Below, in pieces: positions 36,865 to 45,427 of a DNA stretch of 64,000 nt. Source of the DNA: Actinomyces sp. AC-20-1 (GTDB lineage Bacteria; Actinomycetota; Actinomycetes; Actinomycetales; Actinomycetaceae); the NCBI RefSeq assembly GCF_023369555.1, contig NZ_JACJVC010000012.1, forward strand, positions 1 to 64,000. Direction: 5' to 3'. The position numbers and the translations under genes are program-made. Within the stretch, counting starts at the first letter, position 1. Every line of letters starts with the position of its first letter. The notes under the pieces are model-generated. The model had not been told where the DNA came from, ran no database searches, and saw nothing but the letters and a program-made list of their open reading frames with translations.

Positions 36865-37839
36865 ATGAGGTTGCGAGGTGGAGCGAGCGTGCTGCGGCGC
36901 GCCGACGGCGAGGTCCAGGTGGGTGCTGAGCCCGGCCGCGCGCCCGTGCTCAGCGGGCTGAGCGAGGAGGAGAGCGCCCTGCTGGTCCAGCTCGGCGAGC
37001 AGGCCCACGGCCCCAGGGGCCTGCGCCGGGCCCGCCGCAGCCGGGTGGGGCCCGCACGGACCCGCGAGCTCTACGCCGAGCTCTCGCGCCACGGGGTCCT
37101 GGCCGACGACGTCGCGCCCACGGAGCCGGACCTGCTGCACTGGGAGGCGCACGGCGTCGATGCCCGCGAGCGCGCGCAGCGCCTGTCGCGCTGCGCCGTC
37201 CTCGTGCGCGGTCAGGGCCCCGTCGCCTCGCGTCTGACAGCGCTGCTGGCCGCGGCGGGGCTCGGTGCGGTGCGGTCCTTCGGGCAGGCGGGTGACGTCG
37301 GTGGGCTCCCCGCGGGCGTGGAGCCGGCCCTGGCGGTGAGCGTGGACGACTACACCATCCACCCGCTCTCGGCGCGGGCGGTCGCCCAGTCGGGGCTGGG
37401 GCACCTGCCGGTGGTCGTGCGGCCCCTGTCGGTGCGCGTCGGGCCGGTGCTCGAGGCGGACCGGTTGCTGTGCGCGACCTGCCTGGCACTGCACGAGACG
37501 GACGCGGACCCCGCCTGGCCCCTGCTCGCCCTGCAGTACCTGCTGCTGCCCGCCGCGCCGGTGGAGGGCCTGCTGGTGGAGCAGGCCGCCGTCCTGGCGG
37601 CCCGCGCGGTGCTCGACTGCCTGGGGGACGCGCCGTGGCGCTGGCGGCAGACGAGTGTCGAGCTCGGCGTGGACGAGCCGTTGGGCCTGGTGCGCCGGTG
37701 GGAGCCCCACCCGCAGTGCCTGTGCGGCCAGGTCCTCGCGGGTGAGGAGGATGACGGGACGGACGTCCGCACGTCCGGCCGGCTCAGGCCCCCGAGCCGG
37801 CCGCCCCGTGGGCGGCCTCATGGGCGGCCACGAGCCTGA
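36865..37839 (+). CDS. ThiF/TOMM cyclodehydratase-like protein, likely non-biosynthetic
   Basis: A 324-residue protein resembling the cyclodehydratase/ThiF-type family often found beside uvrD2 in actinobacteria. The N-terminal winged-helix-like part (residues 1-85) is followed by a degenerate Rossmann fold (AVLVRGQGPVASRLTALLAA). A treble of cysteines can form a zinc knuckle (LLCATCLALH and HPQCLCGQ). The Gly-rich ATP loop of true ThiF/E1 enzymes is not intact, and no precursor peptide or dehydrogenase partner is nearby, so a leader-peptide-binding or accessory role is a guess. SD AGGAGG precedes the ATG. The last 56 bp overlap uvrD2 on the other strand. Confidence 0.65.
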   Translation: MRLRGGASVLRRADGEVQVGAEPGRAPVLSGLSEEESALLVQLGEQAHGPRGLRRARRSRVGPARTRELYAELSRHGVLADDVAPTEPDLLHWEAHGVDARERAQRLSRCAVLVRGQGPVASRLTALLAAAGLGAVRSFGQAGDVGGLPAGVEPALAVSVDDYTIHPLSARAVAQSGLGHLPVVVRPLSVRVGPVLEADRLLCATCLALHETDADPAWPLLALQYLLLPAAPVEGLLVEQAAVLAARAVLDCLGDAPWRWRQTSVELGVDEPLGLVRRWEPHPQCLCGQVLAGEEDDGTDVRTSGRLRPPSRPPRGRPHGRPRA

Positions 37840-39877
37840 GGACCTCCGCGCCGTACTCCTTGAGCTTGACGGCCCCGACCCCGTGCACCGCGGACAGCTG
37901 GGGCAGCGTCGTCGGCTTGATGATGGCGATCGACTGCAGGGTGACGTCCGGGAAGACGGTGTAGGCCGGGTGGCTGCGCTCCTTGGCGACGCCGGCACGC
38001 CACTCGCGCAGGGCCTCGAAGAGCGCGACCGTGGAGGCGTCGTTGTCCTCGAGGAACTCCTCCATCGCCTGGCGGCGCGAGGCCTTCGGCGAGGAGGCCC
38101 GCCTGCGGCCCGGGTCCTGCGCGTCCTCGGGCGAGGGCCAGGAGGAGGCGAGGAAGCGGGTGGGCCGGCGCAAGGCCCGGCCACCGGCGTGGCGGGCGCG
38201 CGCGTAGGACAGGAGCAGGTGCTCGCGGGCCCGGGTGACGGCCACGTACAGCAGCCTCTTCTCCTCCTCGACCGCCTCGGGGCCCTCGGCGAGGCTGATG
38301 GGCAGCAGCCCGTCGCTGGCGCCGATGACGAGGACGGCGTCCCACTCCAGGCCCTTGGCCGCGTGGATGGTGGACAGGGTGACGCCGTCGTAGGTGGGGG
38401 CGTTCTGCGCCTCGGCCCTCTCCTCCAGCTCGCGGGCGAGCCCGGCCAGGCCGGCTCCGCGCACCTGGGCGAGCTGGTCGCCCAGCTCGACGATGGCGTT
38501 GAGGGAGTCCCAGCGCTCGCGCACGGCGCCCCGCTGGGCCGGCGGCGTCTCGGACCATCCCTCGCGTGCCAGCACCGTGCGCACGTCCGCGCCCAGGTCC
38601 CCGCTCAGGCTCGTGGTCTCGGTGCGGGCGGCCCCGCGCAGCAGGACCATCGCGCGCCTGACCTCCGGCCGCTGGAAGAAGCGCGTGCCCCCGCGCACGA
38701 GCACGCCGATGCCCGCCTGGGCGAGCGCCTGCTCGAGCACCTCCGACTGCGCCGTCGTGCGGTAGAGGACGGCGATCTCACTCAGCGGAACCCCGGCCGC
38801 GGCCAGGCGCTGGACGCGGGCGACGACGCCCGCGGCCTCGGCCTCGTCGTCGTCGTAGGCGTCGAAGCGCACGGCGGGGCCGCTCGGCCGCTGGGCGACG
38901 AGCTCGACCGCCCCCGCCGGCAGACCCCTCCTGCCCCTGCCGGCGAGGACCGTGTTCGCCAGGGACACGACCTGCGGGGTCGAGCGGTAGTCGCGGCTCA
39001 GACGCACCGTGCGGGCGCCGGGGAACTCCTGGGCGAAGCCCGTGAGGTAGGCGGGGCTGGCGCCGGTGAAGGAGTAGATCGTCTGGGACACGTCCCCGAC
39101 GACGCACAGCTGGCGCCGCTGCGGGCCCAGCCACAGCTGCAGCAGGCGGTGCTGCAGCGGCGAGACGTCCTGGTACTCGTCGACGACGAAGTGCTTGTAC
39201 TGCCCGCGCACCTGGGCGGCGACGTCGGGGCGCGAGCGCAGGATCCCGACCATGGACAGCAGGACGTCCTCGAAGTCCATGACGCCGCGCTCGGTCTTGG
39301 CCGCCTCGTAGGCCTCGTAGAGGCGGGCGGCCTCCTCCGCGCTGATCCCGCCGGGGGTCTCGCGGCGCAGCTCGCGCACGCGCTCGGGGTAGTCCTCCGG
39401 CCGGAGCATCTGGACCTTGGCCCACTCGACCTCGGCGGACAGGTCGCGCACGAGCGCGCGGTCCGAGGGCAGGCCCACGCGCCGGGCGGCGGTGGCGACG
39501 AGACCGGCCTTGTGCTCGACGAGCTCGGGGCGCCGGCCGCCGACGGCCACCGGGTAGAAGTAGTCGAGCTGGCGCAGGGCCGCGGAGTGGAAGGTGCGGG
39601 CCTGCGCCCCACTCACCCCCAGGTCGCGCAGGCGCGAGCGCATCTCCCCGGCGGCGCGCGCCGTGAAGGTGACGGCGAGGACCTGGGTGGGCTCGTAGGC
39701 GCCTGAGGCGACCCCGTGGGCGATGCGGTAGGTGATGGCCCGGGTCTTGCCCGTGCCCGCGCCGGCGAGCACGCACATGGGGCCCTCAAGGTGCTCGGCG
39801 ACCTGGCGCTGGTCCGGGTCGAGGGCGGCCAGCAGCTCCTGGGGGCTGCGCGGGGCGGAGGGGGTGTCGTGGCTCAT
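37784..39877 (-). CDS. uvrD2: UvrD/PcrA-like DNA helicase with HRDC domain
   Basis: A 697-residue superfamily 1A 3'-5' helicase. Motif I is VLAGAGTGKTRAITYR, Ia AVTFTARAAGEM, II VVDEYQDVSPLQ, III GDVSQTIYSFTGA, IV LSRDYRSTPQVV, V TIHAAKGLEWDAV, VI LYVAVTRAREHLLLS. The C-terminal HRDC domain (PAYTVFPDVTLQSIAIIKP to the end) marks the actinobacterial UvrD2 type rather than UvrD1. It acts in DNA repair. It overlaps the 3' end of the convergent ThiF-like gene. A leaderless-type CAGGCT lies 7 nt before the ATG at 39877, supporting this start. Confidence 0.94.
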   Translation of the reverse strand: MSHDTPSAPRSPQELLAALDPDQRQVAEHLEGPMCVLAGAGTGKTRAITYRIAHGVASGAYEPTQVLAVTFTARAAGEMRSRLRDLGVSGAQARTFHSAALRQLDYFYPVAVGGRRPELVEHKAGLVATAARRVGLPSDRALVRDLSAEVEWAKVQMLRPEDYPERVRELRRETPGGISAEEAARLYEAYEAAKTERGVMDFEDVLLSMVGILRSRPDVAAQVRGQYKHFVVDEYQDVSPLQHRLLQLWLGPQRRQLCVVGDVSQTIYSFTGASPAYLTGFAQEFPGARTVRLSRDYRSTPQVVSLANTVLAGRGRRGLPAGAVELVAQRPSGPAVRFDAYDDDEAEAAGVVARVQRLAAAGVPLSEIAVLYRTTAQSEVLEQALAQAGIGVLVRGGTRFFQRPEVRRAMVLLRGAARTETTSLSGDLGADVRTVLAREGWSETPPAQRGAVRERWDSLNAIVELGDQLAQVRGAGLAGLARELEERAEAQNAPTYDGVTLSTIHAAKGLEWDAVLVIGASDGLLPISLAEGPEAVEEEKRLLYVAVTRAREHLLLSYARARHAGGRALRRPTRFLASSWPSPEDAQDPGRRRASSPKASRRQAMEEFLEDNDASTVALFEALREWRAGVAKERSHPAYTVFPDVTLQSIAIIKPTTLPQLSAVHGVGAVKLKEYGAEVLRLVAAHEAAHGAAGSGA

Positions 39878-39884
39878 CGGGGCC

Positions 39885-39890
39885 AGCCTG
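39885..39890 (-). promoter_or_regulatory. -10-like CAGGCT, leaderless start of uvrD2
   Basis: On the minus strand CAGGCT, then 7 nt, then the ATG at 39877. Confidence 0.4.
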
Positions 39891-39950
39891 CCACGCTGCT
39901 GTGACACGTTCTCACAGCCGGCCCGGCCGCGGTCGGCGAGCGGGACGCTC

Positions 39951-40952
39951 TCACCGCCCGAGGGGGCCGCCGAACCAGTCCTCGATGAGCATGCGGGCGA
40001 TGGAGGTCGTCCCCGGCAGGACGATCCGGCCGCTGTCCACCGCCGCCGCCAGCTCCTCGCGCGAGAGCACGCGGACGTCAGTGACCTCCTCGCCGTCGGG
40101 CCGCGCCGGCTCCTCCCCGGGCTCGAGCCGGGCCCGGTAGCCCAGCATGAGCGAGCGCGGGAAGGGCCACGGCTGGGTGGCGACCTGCTCCACTGAGGCG
40201 ACCCTGAGCCCCGTCTCCTCGGCGACCTCGCGCGCCACGGCCGCCTCGGCGGACTCCCCCGCCTCGACGAAGCCCGCGATGGTCGAGAAGCGCCCCGCCT
40301 GCCAGGTCGAGCCGTGGACGAGGACGATCCTGTCCCGCTCGTCCGTCACGGACATGATGACGGCCGGGTCCGTGCGGGGGAAGGACACGCGCCCGCAGCC
40401 CGTGCAGCGCTGCGCCCAGCCGGCCTCGGCCCGCTCGGTGCGCGCGCCGCAGGCGGGGCAGTAGCGGTGCGAGGCGTGCCAGGCGGCCAGGGCGACCGCG
40501 GGCGTGGCGAGGCAGGCGGCGAGGGCGCTGAGGTGGGCGCCCACCGCGCGCAGGGCGGACAGGGGGAAGCGGGCGAGCAGCGCGTCGAGGTCCGCGTGGG
40601 GGCGGGCGGCGCCCTCGGCGTCCGCCAGGTCCGTGGTCCCGTCGGGGACGACGACGGCGAGCCAGGAGGCGCCGTCCAGCGCCTCGCGCCCGAGGTAGTA
40701 GGTCTCGAGGCCGGCCAGGTCCAGGTCCGCGGCGGTGACGGGGGCGAGCTCGAGCGCCTCTCCTGCGGGCCGGTCCCGGGCCGGTGTGAGCCCGTCCAGG
40801 GGCAGGTCCGTGTGCTGGGCGGGGGCGTCCAGGCTCACGCGCCCGCGGGCGTCGACGAGGACGAGGCGGGTGGCGGGATCGGCGGCCAGCGCCTCGAGCA
40901 GTCCGGGGCGGGTGCGCCTGGCGGCGTCGCGGTCGGGGCGCGCGGTGGTCAT
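39951..40952 (-). CDS. nudC: NAD(+)/NADH diphosphatase
   Basis: A 333-residue Nudix hydrolase of the NudC type, which cleaves NADH and NAD-capped RNA. The zinc ribbon is CPACG...CTGCG at about 168-190. The Nudix box is GFVEAGESAEAAVAREVAEE, and the NudC-specific array TQPWPFPRSLMLGY follows. The N-terminal domain (1-150) is typical. ATG 40952 is preferred over upstream starts because TAGGCT (40960-40965) ends 7 nt before it on the minus strand. Confidence 0.94.
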   Translation of the reverse strand: MTTARPDRDAARRTRPGLLEALAADPATRLVLVDARGRVSLDAPAQHTDLPLDGLTPARDRPAGEALELAPVTAADLDLAGLETYYLGREALDGASWLAVVVPDGTTDLADAEGAARPHADLDALLARFPLSALRAVGAHLSALAACLATPAVALAAWHASHRYCPACGARTERAEAGWAQRCTGCGRVSFPRTDPAVIMSVTDERDRIVLVHGSTWQAGRFSTIAGFVEAGESAEAAVAREVAEETGLRVASVEQVATQPWPFPRSLMLGYRARLEPGEEPARPDGEEVTDVRVLSREELAAAVDSGRIVLPGTTSIARMLIEDWFGGPLGR

Positions 40953-40959
40953 GGGTGAC

Positions 40960-40965
40960 AGCCTA
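40960..40965 (-). promoter_or_regulatory. -10-like TAGGCT, leaderless start of nudC
   Basis: Read on the minus strand, TAGGCT is followed by GTCACCC (7 nt) and the nudC ATG; no SD. Confidence 0.45.
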
Positions 40966-41085
40966 GGTGTCACGATCCAGGCCATTGCCCTGGCAGCAGC
41001 CGCCTCGCGCGTGAGGAAACGGCGTCATGACGCCGGCGCGCCACGCGCCCGCACCGGGAGGGACGGCCAATGGCCTGGATCGTGG

Positions 41086-41091
41086 CAGGCT
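41086..41091 (+). promoter_or_regulatory. -10-like CAGGCT, leaderless start of cysteine desulfurase gene
   Basis: The hexamer is 6 nt before the ATG at 41098; it fixes the start in a frame open far upstream. Confidence 0.4.
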
Positions 41092-41097
41092 CGGCCC

Positions 41098-42288
41098 ATG
41101 CCCTACCTCGATCACGCGGCCACCACCCCGCTGCGCCCGGCCGTCGCCGAGCAGGTGGCGCGGGACCTGTCCGCCACCTGGGCCAACCCCTCCTCGCAGC
41201 ACGCCGCGGGACGCCGTGCCAGCGCCCGGCTCGCCGAGGCCCGCTCGCGCCTGGCGCACGCCCTGGGCGTGGACCCCCATGAGGTCCTGCTCACCTCCGG
41301 CGGCACCGAGGCCGACGCTCTGGTGGTCTCCGGCCGGGCGCGCGCGGTACCGGGCGGGCGGCTGGTGGTCTCGCCGATCGAGCACCCGGGGGTCCTGGAC
41401 TCGGCGCGCAGGGCGGTATCCGACCTGGGGGCGGGGCTGGACCTGCTCGAGGTCGATGACGCCGGGCGCGTGGATCCCGGGTCGCTGGCCCGCGCGGTGG
41501 GGCCGTCCTCGGGCGGCCCGGTCAGCCTGGTCTCGGTGATGGCGGCCAACAACGAGACCGGTGTCGTCCAGGACATGGCGGCGCTGGTGGCCTGCGTGCG
41601 CGAGGCCACCGGCGAGTCCCGACCGGGCCGGGAGGGGTACGTGCCGGTCCACTCCGACGTCGTCGCGGCGCTGGGGAGGGTTGAGGTGGACTTCCACGGC
41701 TGGGGCCTGGACGCGATGAGCCTGAGCGGGCACAAGCTGGGGGCGCCGGTCGGGGTGGGGGCCCTGGTGGCCCGCCGCGACCTTGTGCTCCGGCCGGTGA
41801 CCGGCGGGGGCGGGCAGGAGCGCGGGCTCCGCTCGGGCACCCAGGACGTGGTGGCGGCCCGGGCCCTGGCCCTGGCGGTGGAGCTGGCGGTGGCCGAGCG
41901 CGAGGCGGAGGCGGCTCGGCTGGAGGTGCTGCGCTCGCGTCTGCTGGCCGGGGCGACTGTGGTCCCGGGTGTGCGCGCGACGCTGCCCGACGGCGTCGCC
42001 CACCTGCCGAGCACGGTCCACCTGTGGGTGGAGGAGGCGGAGGCCGAGTCCCTGCTCATGGCGCTGGACCTGGCGGGGGTGGAGGCGTCGGCGGGGTCGG
42101 CCTGCCACGCGGGCGTCCTCCAACCCAGCGAGGTGGTGCTCGCGATGGGTCTGAGCGAGGAGGCGGCACGGGCGACGTTGCGGGTGTCGATGGGCGGCAC
42201 GACGACGGCTCAGGACGTCGAGCGGCTGCTCGCCGCGCTGCCGGGCGCGGTGGAGGTCTCGCGTCGGGCCCGGGCTGTGCGCGGTTGA
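41098..42288 (+). CDS. Cysteine desulfurase (NifS/IscS family)
   Basis: A 396-residue PLP enzyme that removes sulfur from cysteine for tRNA thiolation or Fe-S assembly. It opens MPYLDHAATTPLRPAV. Other motifs are TSGGTEADALVV, the substrate His region SPIEHPGVLDSA, the PLP-binding Asp/Lys (VHSDVVAALG, SLSGHKLGAPVG with the Schiff-base Lys), and the active-site Cys in ASAGSACHAGVLQPSEV, a class I IscS-like loop. It lies on the same strand as mnmA 1.9 kb downstream, and these two normally work together on tRNA s2U34. Two secreted-protein genes on the opposite strand now sit between them. Confidence 0.93.
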   Translation: MPYLDHAATTPLRPAVAEQVARDLSATWANPSSQHAAGRRASARLAEARSRLAHALGVDPHEVLLTSGGTEADALVVSGRARAVPGGRLVVSPIEHPGVLDSARRAVSDLGAGLDLLEVDDAGRVDPGSLARAVGPSSGGPVSLVSVMAANNETGVVQDMAALVACVREATGESRPGREGYVPVHSDVVAALGRVEVDFHGWGLDAMSLSGHKLGAPVGVGALVARRDLVLRPVTGGGGQERGLRSGTQDVVAARALALAVELAVAEREAEAARLEVLRSRLLAGATVVPGVRATLPDGVAHLPSTVHLWVEEAEAESLLMALDLAGVEASAGSACHAGVLQPSEVVLAMGLSEEAARATLRVSMGGTTTAQDVERLLAALPGAVEVSRRARAVRG

Positions 42289-42334
42289 GGGGAGCCTGGC
42301 GGCCCGGCTCGCTCTTGCCCTCTCGATCTTCTTG

Positions 42335-42431
42335 GTTTGTGTTCGAGGTTCTTGGGGTTGTGGGGTGGTTTGGCGCGCGTGGTGAGGGGTTCGGGGGGTG
42401 GTGTGGTTCGGGGGTGGTGGGGTGGTGGGTG
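42335..42431. other. G/T-rich strand-asymmetric tract
   Basis: From 42335 to the end of the PKD-like gene the plus strand is almost free of A and C runs, with repeats of GGGG and GGTGG. A complementary C/A-rich tract lies at 44050-44110 on the other side of the two-gene insert. It could form G-quadruplexes or mark a junction. Confidence 0.45.
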
Positions 42432-43202
42432 TTAGTGGCCTTGGGCGTGTTCGGCGTCGTCGGTCAGGACGGAGGTCAGGCGGATGAGGTTGAAGGGGGT
42501 GGAGGTCTCGGTGGTGGTGATGGTGCCGGTCACGGGGTGGGCGGTGGTGTCGTCGGCGAGGGTGTAGGTGGCGCTCCAGGTGGTGGTCAGGGACACGATG
42601 ACGTCCTTGTCGCGCTTCTGGTAGCGGTGGGTCACTGTCTGGTGGGGGTAGGGCTGGCCGGGGTCGGTGGTGGTGGTGCTGGTGGCGTCGCCCCAGCTCC
42701 AGGTGTAGGAGGTGGGTGTGGCGGTGACGGTGACGGGTGTGCCGGCCAGGGTGGTGGCAAGGGTCCTGGGTGAGGGGTCGGTGTGGACGATGAGGTCCTT
42801 GGTGACGATGACCTGGTCCCCGGGCGGCTGGCGCACCAGGCCCGAGCCGCCCACCAGCAGGGTGGACACGTCCGACGCAGTCACCACCAGCGGCACGCCC
42901 TCGGTGGGCCGGGTGGGTAGGCACAAGCGGCTGACTGAGCGCTCGCCGCTGGCGCCGGCGACCATCTGGCCGGTCAGCCCGCACACCACCGTCGACTCAG
43001 GCGCAACAGGAAGAGGACGAGCCACCGCGGGAGCGCTGGCCCCAGAGTGCTCGATCCAGGTAGTTGTGGATTGGAGGGTGATCTGATTACCGCTGCCGCG
43101 GACCGACAACGAGGAGTCCTTGTCATCAGTGACGGTTGTGCATGGCAACGAGGTTGCCAGCAGGGACAGGGCAAGTGGGATCACGAGCGTGCTTGGCGTC
43201 AT
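42432..43202 (-). CDS. Secreted protein with PKD-like domain
   Basis: A 256-residue exported protein. The N-terminus is a short signal peptide (VIPLALSLLATSLPC) whose Cys could be lipidated, although the lipobox is not perfect. About residues 140-215 contain a PKD-like Ig fold: GTPVTVTATPTSYTWSWGDA, then HRYQKRDKDVIVSLTTTW. The rest is Thr/Ser-rich. Such proteins are common beside DUF6318-type genes in Actinomyces; function is unknown, perhaps surface adhesion or envelope. It starts inside the stop of the preceding gene (ATGA overlap at 43199-43202). Confidence 0.7.
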   Translation of the reverse strand: MTPSTLVIPLALSLLATSLPCTTVTDDKDSSLSVRGSGNQITLQSTTTWIEHSGASAPAVARPLPVAPESTVVCGLTGQMVAGASGERSVSRLCLPTRPTEGVPLVVTASDVSTLLVGGSGLVRQPPGDQVIVTKDLIVHTDPSPRTLATTLAGTPVTVTATPTSYTWSWGDATSTTTTDPGQPYPHQTVTHRYQKRDKDVIVSLTTTWSATYTLADDTTAHPVTGTITTTETSTPFNLIRLTSVLTDDAEHAQGH

Positions 43203-43957
43203 GAGGTGAACTCACCTTCGCTGAGTGTCCAGCGCGTTCCGTTCCAGACGTACAGCGCGGTGAAGGTCTCCTGCCCAGGAGCCTCGTGCGATAGCACTGT
43301 GCCATCAGCGCTGTGCAGTGTGACGGGCTCCGACTGCAGTGTCAGGCGTACTCCTGTGCTAGGGTTTTCGCCGGTCGGAACCGAGTACTCACGGATGAGG
43401 ACCTCCTGGGTCCAGGGATCTGCCCATCCGCCAGAGGAATGCAGATCTGTTACTAGCGTCGCCACGGAGCCGCACAAGGCGGCTGATTCTGGGCAGTACT
43501 CGTGCCAGGCCTCTAGGTCCCCGGTGGCGTAGACGTAGGGGTAGAGCGACAACAGGTACTCGGCGGTGGCGATGGCGCCTTCGGGGGTGAACTGGTCCAT
43601 GCCGGTGGGGCGTTCGGGCGCGGGGGTGGTCAGGGCGGCGTCTTTGAGGGCCTGGTCCTCGGCCGACAAGGATGGTTGCACGCTCGGGCTGGGTGTGGGT
43701 GTGGGTTGGGGGCTGTGGCCGGAGGTGATGGGGGTGTGCCGGGGCTGGGGATCGTCGGCTTGGTCGGCCAGGTGGTGCAGTCCTGTGCCTATCAGGGCTC
43801 CCAGGACCACGACCGCTGCCAGTGCCGCCAGCACCTGGGCACCCGGGCCCAGCACCACCGGCTCACGCCACCGCCCACCAGACCCGACGCCGTCGGCGCT
43901 CTCATGCCGTTGCTGGGCGCCGTCAGCAGGCTCGGGCTGAGGTGTGTGAAGGCTCAT
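43199..43957 (-). CDS. DUF6318-like membrane-anchored protein
   Basis: A 252-residue protein with a short cytoplasmic N-terminus, one membrane segment at about 42-62 (LAALAAVVVLGALIGTGLHH), a Pro/Ser/Thr linker (TPTPSPSVQP), and a C-terminal extracytoplasmic domain (TPEGAIATAEYLLSLYPYVY, then a Cys pair CPESAALC, and LYVWNGTRWTLSEGEF). It resembles DUF6318 proteins of Actinomyces and relatives, which are fold-related to NTF2-like domains (inference). It is translationally coupled to the PKD-like gene. ATG 43957 is chosen; in-frame GTGs at 43972 and 43969 are less likely. Confidence 0.65.
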   Translation of the reverse strand: MSLHTPQPEPADGAQQRHESADGVGSGGRWREPVVLGPGAQVLAALAAVVVLGALIGTGLHHLADQADDPQPRHTPITSGHSPQPTPTPSPSVQPSLSAEDQALKDAALTTPAPERPTGMDQFTPEGAIATAEYLLSLYPYVYATGDLEAWHEYCPESAALCGSVATLVTDLHSSGGWADPWTQEVLIREYSVPTGENPSTGVRLTLQSEPVTLHSADGTVLSHEAPGQETFTALYVWNGTRWTLSEGEFTS

Positions 43958-44134
43958 GGGGATCACCACCAAGGGTCAGTCAGGAACACCCGGGGACAGA
44001 AGGGGGGCGCCCTCGCCCCCAGGCCCCCCGGTGTCAGGAATGAGGAGCACCCCGAGCCTAACCACGCCACCACGGAGACCACCACACCCCACCCACCCCC
44101 TGTGGACAACCCAGCCCGAAGGCCCCCACCTCGC

Positions 44135-44140
44135 TAGGCT
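44135..44140 (+). promoter_or_regulatory. -10-like TAGGCT of mnmA
   Basis: TAGGCT lies 42 nt before the GTG of mnmA, which has its own SD TGGAGG (44173-44178), so this gene would have a short leader. Confidence 0.35.
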
Positions 44141-44182
44141 GCCCCCGCACCTCGTCCCCATCCTCTCGCACCTGGAGGTCCT

Positions 44183-45346
44183 GTGCGCGTCCTCGCGGCC
44201 CTGTCCGGCGGAGTCGACTCCGCGGTCGCGGCGGCGCGCGCCCTGGACGCGGGCCACGAGGTCGTGGGCGTGCACATGGCCCTCACCCGTCAGCGGGCCC
44301 AGACGCGCCCGGGCTCGCGCGGCTGCTGCTCCATCGAGGACGCGGCGGACGCCCGTTGGGCGGCGCAGGTCCTGGGGATCCCCTTCTACGTGTGGGACCT
44401 GTCGCAGGAGTTCGAGGAGCGGGTGGTCGCGGACTTCCTCAGCGAGTACCGGGCGGGGCGCACCCCCAACCCGTGCGTGCGCTGCAACGAGCGGGTGAAG
44501 TTCGACGCCCTGCTGGAGCGGGGCCTGGCGATGGGCTTCGACGCGGTGGTCACGGGCCACTACGCGCGCCTGTCCGGGGGCGCGGCGGACGGCCGTCCCG
44601 GGGACACCGAGGGCCTGGTCCTGGCCCGGGCCGCGGACGCCGCGAAGGACCAGTCCTACGTGCTGGCGGTCTCGGGCCGAGAAGGCCTGAGCCGGGCCCT
44701 GTTCCCCCTGGGGGACGCCCCAAGCAAGGCGCGGGTGCGCGCGGAGGCGGCCGAGCGGGGCCTGCCGGTGGCGGACAAGCCGGACTCCTACGACATCTGC
44801 TTCGTCGCCGACGGCGACACCCGGGGCTTCCTGCAGCGCTCACTGGGCACCCGGCAGGGGGCGCTGGTCTCCCCCGACGGCGAGGTGCTGGGCTCGCACG
44901 GCGGCTACTTCGGCTTCACGGTGGGCCAGCGCCGGGGCCTGGGGCTCACGCGCCCGGCTCCCGACGGCCGGCCCCGCTACGTCGTCGAGACGCGGCCAGA
45001 GACGAATGAGGTCGTCGTCGGCCCGGAGGAGCTGCTCACCCGCCGCTCTGTGGAGGCTGACGGCCTCGTCCTGCTGGCCTCCCCCGAGCCGGTCAGCGCC
45101 GAGGGCGCGCAGCCCACTGGCCGGATGCCCGACGGCGAGGCCCCGGCCCTCGGCTGGCGGGGCGTGAGTGTCCAGGTGCGGGCCCACGGGCGGCCGGTGC
45201 CGGCCGACGTGGTGGTGGACCCGGTGGCGGGCGCGCTGCGCGCCGAGCTGCGCGAGGGACTGCGGGGCCTGGCGGCCGGCCAGTCCGTCGTCGTGTACGG
45301 CGGGGCCGGCGGCGAGCGGGTGCTGGCCCAGGCGACCGTCTCCTGA
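44183..45346 (+). CDS. mnmA: tRNA-specific 2-thiouridylase
   Basis: A 387-residue MnmA that thiolates U34 of Lys, Glu and Gln tRNAs. The PP-loop is [12 protein letters not shown] (residues 6-17), followed by [12 protein letters not shown]. Catalytic Cys98 is in NPCVRCN and Cys206 in [12 protein letters not shown], the pair that carries the persulfide. The C-terminal beta-barrel contains [12 protein letters not shown] and VVGPEELL. The GTG start has SD TGGAGG. It receives sulfur from a cysteine desulfurase, probably the gene at 41098. Confidence 0.95.
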   Translation: MRVLAALSGGVDSAVAAARALDAGHEVVGVHMALTRQRAQTRPGSRGCCSIEDAADARWAAQVLGIPFYVWDLSQEFEERVVADFLSEYRAGRTPNPCVRCNERVKFDALLERGLAMGFDAVVTGHYARLSGGAADGRPGDTEGLVLARAADAAKDQSYVLAVSGREGLSRALFPLGDAPSKARVRAEAAERGLPVADKPDSYDICFVADGDTRGFLQRSLGTRQGALVSPDGEVLGSHGGYFGFTVGQRRGLGLTRPAPDGRPRYVVETRPETNEVVVGPEELLTRRSVEADGLVLLASPEPVSAEGAQPTGRMPDGEAPALGWRGVSVQVRAHGRPVPADVVVDPVAGALRAELREGLRGLAAGQSVVVYGGAGGERVLAQATVS

Positions 45347-45373
45347 CGGCCCCGGCCGACTCCCGGCGCCCGC

Positions 45374-45415
45374 ACGGTCCGGGCCCGCCCTCCCAGGGGC
45401 GCGGGCCCGGGCCGT
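45374..45415. terminator. Bidirectional terminator between mnmA and the ABC operon
   Basis: Stem 45374-45388 pairs with 45401-45415 (15 bp with one G-U pair) around a 12-nt loop, located between two convergent 3' ends. Confidence 0.65.
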
Positions 45416-45427
45416 CGCTGGTGCGGC

